Assembly (NCBI GenBank): GCA_036785705.1
Contig: JAWUZG010000357.1
Location: 372,001 to 436,000 of the forward strand
DNA: 64,000 nucleotides
From: Acanthornis magna
Lineage: Eukaryota > Chordata > Aves > Passeriformes > Acanthizidae
Reading direction: 5' to 3'
In this document: in pieces, positions 59,301 through 64,000 of the stretch
Layout of the letters: each line of letters begins with the position of its first letter
Position numbering within the stretch: position 1 is the stretch's first letter
Translations under genes and position numbers: made by a program
Notes under the pieces: generated by a model
Told to the model about the DNA's origin: nothing
The model's database searches: none
The model's input: the letters and a program-made list of their open reading frames with translations, nothing else

Positions 59301-62300
59301 CACCGTTCCTGTCCTGGTCTCTGTGTCCATCCCCCTGCCCATGCCAGGATGGCAGCACTGTCCCTGTCCTCATCCCCACCCCTGTGCCGGTGGCCTCACC
59401 TCGATCTCCTCATAGCTGGCAGGGAGGCGACGCTCCTCGAAGAGCGCCGAGTGCTGCCGGCTCCACTGCAGCAGTCCCGTCACCACCTCGTAGTACTCCT
59501 GCCAGCGCAGCTGCAGCTCCTGGGGAGGGGGACACGTGTGGGGCTGGGAGTGACACTGCAGGGGGTGGCAGCAGCGGTGACCCCCCGGCCCCCCAACTCA
59601 CATTGGCCTTGACGCCGTCCTGCACCTCGGGCACGCGCGGCATGGCGTCGTACAGCGAGGACACGTAGGTGATGATGGACTTCTCGTCTGGCTGCGCCAC
59701 GTCCACGTCTGCGGGGAGGGAGGGGGTCAGGTGGGGACACCCCGTGGTGGGGAGGGATGGGGCTCCACAGAGGGACCCCCGGTTCACCCCAGCCCGTACC
59801 TTCGGGGTCCAGCAGCCGCGTCACCCCCAGATCCCGCTCGGCGATGGTGAAGGCCTGGTCCAGGTTCTCCAGGTTGCTCTGCCGGTACACCCGGCTCATG
59901 TCGATCAGCATTGGCCTGTGGGTGGGGGGTCAGCAGGTATCAGCAGGGCTGTGGGGACCCCAAAACCCCGAGGAGGGCAAGTCCCCTCTTTCCTGGGGCC
60001 GCCAGGGCCGCTTCCTCTGCCTGTACTCCTGACCGGCCACCCCACACACCCACATCAGGGGCACCAGTGGCGGGGGAGACCCCCACAGCCAGCACAGGGA
60101 CACGAGGAGCTGTGGAGACCCACAGCGGGAACCCTGGCACAGTCAGAGCCCGCATGTCCTGAAAATTGGGCACCCCAACCCTGCATGGGTCTGACACCTG
60201 TGGGGCTGACACCTTGGGCCCCCCTTGGGGCTCTCCGGCGGGGCCAAGCTCAGTGTGGCAGTGCCTTGGTGCGCAGCAGGGCACAGCTGTGACGTGGCAC
60301 ACTGCAGGTGACTCCCCCCACTTGGCACAGGCCCGCACATATTTGCTCTCCCCAAAAAGCATGCGGCAGTCCCGGCAGGACCCGCGGGGACCTGCCTGCC
60401 AGCGCCCCAGCACGCCGCAGTGGGCACGGCACTGCCGGCACAGGCCGATGGGCTGGGACTCGTCAGGAGCACGCGCCCGCATTGCCCCGAGCGGGATCGG
60501 CACGGCCGAGCACACGCCTGCCGTGGATCACACGGTTCCACCGTGGCACCCACCTGTGCCGGTGGATGATGGCATTGAAGAGGCGCCCGTCCCGCCAGCT
60601 GGTGGTGAAGTTGTCGCAGCGGAGGCCCTGATAATCCTCCACCATCCGCTGTGACCACAGCAGCAGCTTCTCCTTGGCTGTCATGTCCTCCGACTGCCCC
60701 GTCACCTGGATGTCTGAGATCTGCCAGGACACAGCGGTTACTCTGGGAACCGGCACGGGCACCAGCACGGGCACAGGGACACTCGCTACGTGGCAGCTGG
60801 CAGTGACACCGCTCCTGCCCCACTGGACACCACACCGGCCCGAGGAGGCCCCTCAGCACCACTGCCCCCGTCCCCATCCCGCCGGGCTCACCTGGAAGTG
60901 GAGGATGATGGTCCAGATGAGCCCCAGTGTCAGCTTGGGGTTGCCATCGGCGATGTCATCGTTCCGGATGTTCACCAGCTTCACCTGCAGCACGGGGCAC
61001 ACACGGCTCAGGGGTGGGGGAGCACGGCACGGCCCCAGGGTTATGGACATCCCCCGGGGGTTATGGACATCCCAGGGATCCCGCCCCATTCTCACCTGCC
61101 GATGCTTCAGGTAGTTGAGGGCAATCTGGACATTCTGCAGCTTGTGGAAGCGCATCCGGCCCTTTTCCCGGGGCTGGGGGAGAGAGGGGCGGTGAGTGTG
61201 GCCACAGTGGACACAGCACTGCTCTGTCCGGCCACTGCAGCCCCCCCGCATGGCCACGGCTGTGGCGCCACGACACCCCCCCGGTCCCCCCCACAGCCAT
61301 GGCCCCGCCACGATGCCGTGACACTGTCCTGCCACCCAACCCCCCCCCCCCGCCCCCCTCCGGCACCATCCAGCCCCTCCCAGCACCGCACATGCCGATG
61401 GCACCCGCCCTCGCACTTTGCCCCTGCAGGGGTGGGGACGCTCCCCATGCTCCCCCCGCGAACCCGCCGGCACAGGCTGTTCCCACGCCGCGCCCGGCAG
61501 CACCGGGACCATCGCAGCCATCCCGAGGGAATGTGTGAGCCATCCCGAGTGCCCCAAGTGTGGGCACAGCAGCCACTGCCCAGGCGGGACCCGTGCTGGC
61601 CTCAGTGCCAATGCACCGCGGTCCTGGCAGCACTACATCTCCGGCCACCACGGACCCTTGTCATCAGCTCCCCAGCACGCTCTGGTGTCCCCTCAGCAGG
61701 ACGAAGAACTGCCAAGCTGGGTGAGCCCTCCGAAACTTGTGGGTCCCAGCCGGGGTCCCCTGAGTCCTGCCCAGACAGACCCCCCACATATTCCTGCCCC
61801 ACGGCAATGTGGACATTGCACCAGCTAAGCCCAGCTTTGGCTGCCAGGAGAACTGGGGAGTGCATGGACCCCCTTGTGCCACTCAGCAATGGACCAGCGT
61901 CCCTTCTGCCCCACAGAACGGGGCCACCATGGACCCGCAGCTGCTCGGGGCCAGGGCCAGCCCTGGCATGGGACCTGGGGAGTTGGTGGCCACGGTGCCA
62001 CCCCCCTGGCCAGCCACGCTGCAGAGCCAGCAGCATGTCCTGTTGTGGTGCCAGGAGCCACAGTCCTGCTCCAGCCTGACAACGCCCAGCATGGTGGGAT
62101 CGCTCCCAGCGATGCTGCTTGCGGAAGATGACTTCTCTCTTGCTGCTGCCACTGAGGTGTGGCCCAGGGAAACCCACCCCCACGGCATTCAGCATCAGGG
62201 GGCACCAGGACAGGCACAGCATGCAGCCAGAGTACTGGGATGGCACTGGGACAGGCATGGCACACAGCCGGACCACTGGGACAGGCATGGCACATGGCAC

Positions 62301-63894
62301 ATGGCACATGGCATGCAGACAGAGTCCTGGGACATGCTCGGCACCGCTCCGTGCCAGTGTCACCGGTCGCCATGCGGGGCCATGCCAAGAGCTGACAGCA
62401 GAACCACTCACCAACCGCAAGGTCCGGAGGACGTCGCGCTCCCGGGGCTGCCCCGGCCGAGCCGAGCCGAGCGGAGAGGAGCAGAGAGAGGAAGGAGAAG
62501 GAGGAGGCAAAGGCGGCGGTGGGCCGGGGGCCGGGGGCCGGCGCCAGGAAGCAGAGAGGGCACCAAAGCAAAGAGAGGTTAGAGGCGGGGGCGGGGGGCG
62601 CGGGCACTCGGGGGTCACCGGGACAGACCGACGGCCAAGCGGGAAGAGAGGGGACAGAGGCAGGCAGCAAGGGTGAGGACGAGGATGAGGACAGCCGGCG
62701 GAGGGGTGCCGGCACACGGCGCAGAGTTGGGGACAGTGCGGGGCAGGGCAGCATGGCACCTACCAGCGTGTCACCCGACAGCACCTCCAGCAGCGAGATG
62801 AGGTTGTGCCCGTCCCGCAGGTCCTCGTACAGGTCGTTGACATGGCGCTGCGCCTGTGGGGACAGTGACAGTGTGAGGGGGGCCAGGGGCAGCTGAGCAT
62901 CCCCCCCCCGCCAGCCAGCACCGAGGTGGGCACCCGGTGACCCCCCCAGAGCAGCAGGTGCTCACACACAGCCCCAAGTGCCGCTGGTGTCCCCAGTGCC
63001 ACATCCCCCCCAAAAACACACAGCAGCTCCCCCCGTGCCAGGATGGATTCAGCATCACTCCGGCATCACTCCAGCATCGCTCTGGCATCACTCTGGCATC
63101 GCTCTGGCATCACTCTGGCATGCACAGAGACCCACTGCCCACCATGCTGGGTCAGACCCACCGCCCCCCGTGAAGGGGTCAGACCCACTGCCTACCACAG
63201 CGGCAGCCCCAGGGGTCCATTCCCAGTGCGGGGAAAGGAGGGTGTGCAAAGAGGAAGAGCGCGGTGCAACAGAGAGAGAGAGAGGAAGGACCTACCTCTG
63301 CTCGCCAGTGCTGCACGGGGCAGAGAGAAGAGAGCAGTTAGGAGAGAGCAGAGAGGGGACCCAGGATGGGCAGGGCGTGGTGGCACCACGGTGGCACTGC
63401 GGGGTCAGGGACACGGGGGAAGACATTGGCGCGGGGGCTGGGGGATGTCCCAGTGAGTTCCAGGTGCCAAGGTGGGGCTCTGCCTGTGGCAACGGGCGCC
63501 GGCACAGTGGTGGGGAATGGGGACTGGCAGGAGTGGGACAGGACTGAGCGCATCAAGGCACAGGACACCTCCCCACGTGCCAGGGGCACTGTCCCCTCCT
63601 GGCATACATGGAAGGGCAGCAGGGAGACAGATCCCACCTGCAAGGGCAGACCACCACCATGGGGGCAGCTGAGAGGCCTCAACCACAGGTGTGGCACAGG
63701 AGCACCAGCACTGGCACCGGGGACCTTCCACTGCTGCATCCCACACACGGGGCTGCAGCTGGAGGGGCTTTGGGGCCTGGGGCCGGGGACTGTGCCGGCA
63801 GCGGTGCCCGCTGGACTGGCAGTGCCCAATACCTTGATAAGGTGCTTGTTGACCCATTTGGTGAAGGTTTTCTTCTGGACACGATCTCGCTCAT
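34970..63894 (-). CDS. PLEC: Plectin, exons 2-32 (first exon outside window)
   Basis: Plectin is a giant cytolinker joining intermediate filaments to actin, hemidesmosomes and other junctions. Thirty-one exons were placed from AG acceptors and GT (once GC) donors. Without the two optional microexons they total 13,640 nt. That leaves 2 nt modulo 3, exactly as expected because exon 2 begins with the last two bases of a split Asp codon. The visible protein is about 4,546 residues: actin-binding domain, plakin domain with SH3, coiled-coil rod, six plakin-repeat modules and a Gly-Ser-Arg tail, in human plectin's order. The 3,381-nt rod exon followed by a giant last exon is diagnostic of plectin against MACF1, DST, desmoplakin and epiplakin. 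The start codon is not visible because plectin uses alternative first exons, here beyond 64,000. Identity is certain; individual boundaries are strong but unverified by cDNA. Confidence 0.96.
41838..45218 (-). CDS. PLEC: Plectin coiled-coil rod (exon 31, 3,381 nt)
   Basis: A single phase-0 exon of 3,381 nt encodes 1,127 residues with no stop. It is preceded by a CCTCCAG acceptor and followed by a GTACTG donor after KAEE. The translation begins [20 protein letters not shown]. It consists of Glu/Arg/Lys/Gln/Ala/Leu heptads with the recurring pattern AEEEARRQRELAEE and almost no proline or aromatic residues, which indicates a long parallel dimeric coiled coil. It separates the actin-binding and intermediate-filament-binding ends of the dimer. 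In mammals this exon is skipped in 'rodless' plectin, and phase 0 at both ends allows that here. The strong composition bias also creates long antisense open frames, which are not genes. Confidence 0.97.
46375..46875. repeat. About 37-bp minisatellite in plectin intron 30
   Basis: Units contain CACAGCCATGGGGCAGTGTT and AGTGATGGGGCTGGAGT. CATGGGCTGG-GTTAGTGG variants are interspersed. There are about 13 copies. Confidence 0.9.
46936..59519 (-). CDS. PLEC: Plectin plakin domain, exons 9-30
   Basis: Twenty-two exons encode the spectrin-repeat plakin domain. They span 59,400-59,519; 58,502-58,597; 57,971-58,098; 57,341-57,434; 57,081-57,235; 56,102-56,414; 55,466-55,543; 54,898-55,059; 53,364-53,468; 52,775-52,870; 52,570-52,695; 51,815-51,967; 51,116-51,270; 50,915-51,041; 50,653-50,836; 50,383-50,540; 49,773-49,951; 49,218-49,356; 48,774-49,130; 47,436-47,519; 47,222-47,326; 46,936-47,034. 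All junction phases agree. Family landmarks are [91 protein letters not shown] and the final [20 protein letters not shown]. This region scaffolds hemidesmosomal and desmosomal partners. Exon 30 ends in phase 0 after four glutamates. The exon 11 donor is GC rather than GT. Confidence 0.93.
47555..48768. repeat. 31-bp minisatellite filling plectin intron 27, over 30 copies
   Basis: The unit is GGGGATGGCTGGGAGCACCC followed by CTTGCCCCATT. Copies are near-perfect from about 47,900 and degenerate before that. Higher-order blocks recur, for example around 48,490-48,560 and 48,620-48,690, which share a GCCTGGCTGTAGATGG variant. The array stops only a few bases from the donor of exon 48,774-49,130. 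Confidence 0.95.
49375..49590. repeat. About 32-bp minisatellite, 6-7 copies
   Basis: Units contain CAGCCGGGAGTGGGATGGGA followed by GCGGGACAGCCT. It lies in the intron just downstream of exon 49,773-49,951. Confidence 0.88.
49615..49692. repeat. Polypurine tract
   Basis: Nearly 80 bp of A and G only on the plus strand, including runs of AAAAAAAAAA and GGAAGAAGGGAAGAGGG. It is a polypyrimidine tract on the transcript. Confidence 0.9.
50085..50290 (+). mobile_element. CR1 LINE 3' fragment
   Basis: The plus strand carries GAGGTTTAGGAGGGATATTG, GGAAAATTCCTCCTGGAAAG, GCTGCCCAGGGCAGGGGTGG, CACTTGGGGACATGGTCAGG and GGGCTTTTCCAACCCAAAG. This is the typical terminal segment of a CR1 retroposon in forward orientation. 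It lies in the plectin intron between exons 50,383-50,540 and 49,773-49,951. Confidence 0.85.
51116..51967 (-). CDS. PLEC: Plectin SH3 domain within the plakin domain (exons 20-21)
   Basis: The SH3 fold embedded in the central plakin-domain spectrin repeat spans 51,815-51,967 and 51,116-51,270. The first exon ends with [12 protein letters not shown], the first beta strand and RT loop. The second continues [34 protein letters not shown] and LPPPN. As in other plakins the usual acidic RT-loop residues and SH3 ligand-pocket aromatics are poorly kept, so this SH3 probably packs against spectrin repeats rather than binding PxxP ligands. That functional statement comes from the family. Confidence 0.9.
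51420..51715. repeat. 91-92-bp tandem repeat, about 3 copies
   Basis: The unit starts GGGCTGGGGCAGCATGAGAG and contains CTCTCCATGTCCACCAGGGT. Starts are near 51,423, 51,515, 51,606 and 51,697. It is in the intron between the two SH3 exons. Confidence 0.92.
53480..54470. repeat. GT-rich minisatellite, plectin intron
   Basis: Units of roughly 30-46 bp contain TGTGTCTGTGTCCATGTCTG and TGCAGGGATGGCACACGTGT. Alternating purine-pyrimidine runs are frequent. Confidence 0.9.
54480..54885. repeat. CCATGT-rich imperfect tandem repeat
   Basis: CCATGTCCATCCCTGTGTCC and TGCACATCACGGTGCCCATG blocks recur. It continues directly from the GT-rich array and ends within about 20 bp of exon 54,898-55,059. Confidence 0.88.
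56440..57045. repeat. G-rich tandem repeat, about 57-bp unit in the best part
   Basis: Between 56,870 and 57,040 units of GGCACAGGGGGCGGGAAGGA then CATGGGGGATATGGAGGGCT repeat about three times. The remainder is a degenerate GGGG-CATGG-rich array. It fills the intron between exons 57,081-57,235 and 56,102-56,414. Confidence 0.85.
59095..59378. repeat. Tandem repeat with alternating 49-50 and 54-55 bp spacing
   Basis: CCAGGATGGCAGCACCGT recurs at about 59,141, 59,190, 59,244, 59,294 and 59,349, giving a roughly 104-bp higher-order dimer. It abuts exon 59,400-59,519. Confidence 0.9.
59602..60720 (-). CDS. PLEC: Plectin actin-binding domain, CH2 exons 6-8
   Basis: Exons 60,554-60,720 (167 nt), 59,800-59,915 (116 nt) and 59,602-59,708 (107 nt) encode the second calponin-homology domain. 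Visible motifs are [20 protein letters not shown], the [20 protein letters not shown] core, [18 protein letters not shown] and the closing helix [20 protein letters not shown]. Phases run 0-2-1-0 and join exactly. CH2 completes the tandem actin-binding module. The linker [13 protein letters not shown] at its start is typical of plectin, dystonin and MACF1. The intron 59,916-60,553 has no recognisable element. Confidence 0.95.
60892..63894 (-). CDS. PLEC: Plectin actin-binding domain, CH1 exons 2-5
   Basis: These exons encode the first calponin-homology domain. Exons are 63,833-63,894 (62 nt), 62,764-62,853 (90 nt), 61,096-61,173 (78 nt) and 60,892-60,984 (93 nt), with optional exons 2-alpha and 3-alpha between them. 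The first helix reads [12 protein letters not shown]. Next come the [17 protein letters not shown] core and the [19 protein letters not shown] and [14 protein letters not shown] helices, all hallmarks of spectrin-family CH1 domains. In plectin this domain binds F-actin and, in some isoforms, integrin beta-4 at hemidesmosomes. Exon 2 is the first exon common to all plectin isoforms and begins with a split codon, so the upstream first exon must end in phase 1. The roughly 430-1,230-bp introns contain no other gene I can recognise. Confidence 0.95.
62412..62447 (-). CDS. PLEC: Plectin optional microexon 3-alpha (12 residues)
   Basis: A 36-nt segment encoding [12 protein letters not shown] is flanked by a GGCAG acceptor and a strong GTGAGT donor. 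It sits between exon 3, ending at the VLSGDTL segment, and exon 4, beginning [14 protein letters not shown]. This is the position, length and nearly the sequence of mammalian plectin exon 3-alpha. The exon is in phase 0 and a multiple of three, so including or skipping it preserves the frame. Confidence 0.88.
63050..63125. repeat. Short CACTCTGGCAT tandem repeat
   Basis: GCATCACTCTGGCATCGCTCT units of 12-24 bp occur about six times in the intron between exon 3 and microexon 2-alpha. Confidence 0.85.
63296..63310 (-). CDS. PLEC: Plectin optional microexon 2-alpha (5 residues)
   Basis: A 15-nt segment encoding HWRAE lies between a pyrimidine-rich acceptor ending GTGCAG and a GTAGGT donor. Mammalian plectin has a 5-residue alternative exon, 2-alpha, at exactly this point between exons 2 and 3 in CH1, with the same residues as I recall them. 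Inclusion keeps the frame. In mammals it modifies actin binding and is tissue-regulated; use in this species is inferred. Confidence 0.88.
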
Positions 63895-64000
63895 CTGCAA
63901 GAGAGGAGAGGGACAGGTGAGCCAGCGGCACCAGGGTCACGGCATGGCAAAAACCAGGCCCCGCCGGTGGCACCGCAGGGCATGGCTGGCGCAGGAAACG

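Overview
The window is animal nuclear DNA, most likely avian. The evidence is split genes with GT...AG introns mostly of 100-600 bp, coding exons with high GC at third positions, many GC-rich intronic minisatellites, and two recognisable 3' fragments of CR1 LINEs, the characteristic bird/reptile retroposon (about 13,082-13,345 and 50,085-50,290). No prokaryotic gene organisation is present. Both genes recognised lie on the minus strand, so transcription runs from high to low coordinates. All exon boundaries below were read by eye from splice sites and reading-frame phase, without transcripts.

Region 34.8-63.9 kb is plectin (PLEC) from its first common coding exon (exon 2) to the polyadenylation signal; the alternative first exons lie beyond the right edge. 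Thirty-one constitutive exons join in phase: a calponin-homology actin-binding domain, a spectrin-repeat plakin domain with embedded SH3, a 3,381-nt coiled-coil rod exon, and a last exon of 6,333 coding nt with six plakin-repeat modules and a Gly-Ser-Arg tail. The optional microexons 2-alpha (15 nt) and 3-alpha (36 nt) are both present.

Region 4.4-34.6 kb, directly 3' of plectin on the same strand, holds a second plakin-family gene. Thirty-seven phase-consistent exons encode about 14-15 spectrin repeats, two canonical EF-hands and a GAS2 domain. This is the C-terminal half of a spectraplakin such as MACF1, DST or Drosophila shot. An alternative first exon at 23.3 kb starts [12 protein letters not shown], beside a CpG island at 24.4-25.0 kb. 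Further spectrin-like exons at 27.8, 28.3 and 33.7 kb suggest a longer form. Mammalian plectin lacks this half. The order CH - plakin - plakin repeats - spectrin repeats - EF - GAS2 along one strand reproduces ancestral spectraplakin architecture. My main hypothesis is that this is the lost second half of the plectin locus, kept as a neighbouring gene or as an alternatively spliced part of plectin. Exon phases would permit plectin exon 30 to splice into the 33.7-kb exon.

The rest is intron or intergenic sequence: about 4 kb of 3' flank without a recognised gene (1-4,400), and tandem arrays with units of 31 to 92 bp in many introns. Long open frames inside these arrays and antisense to the rod and plakin-repeat exons are treated as artefacts of repetition or composition.
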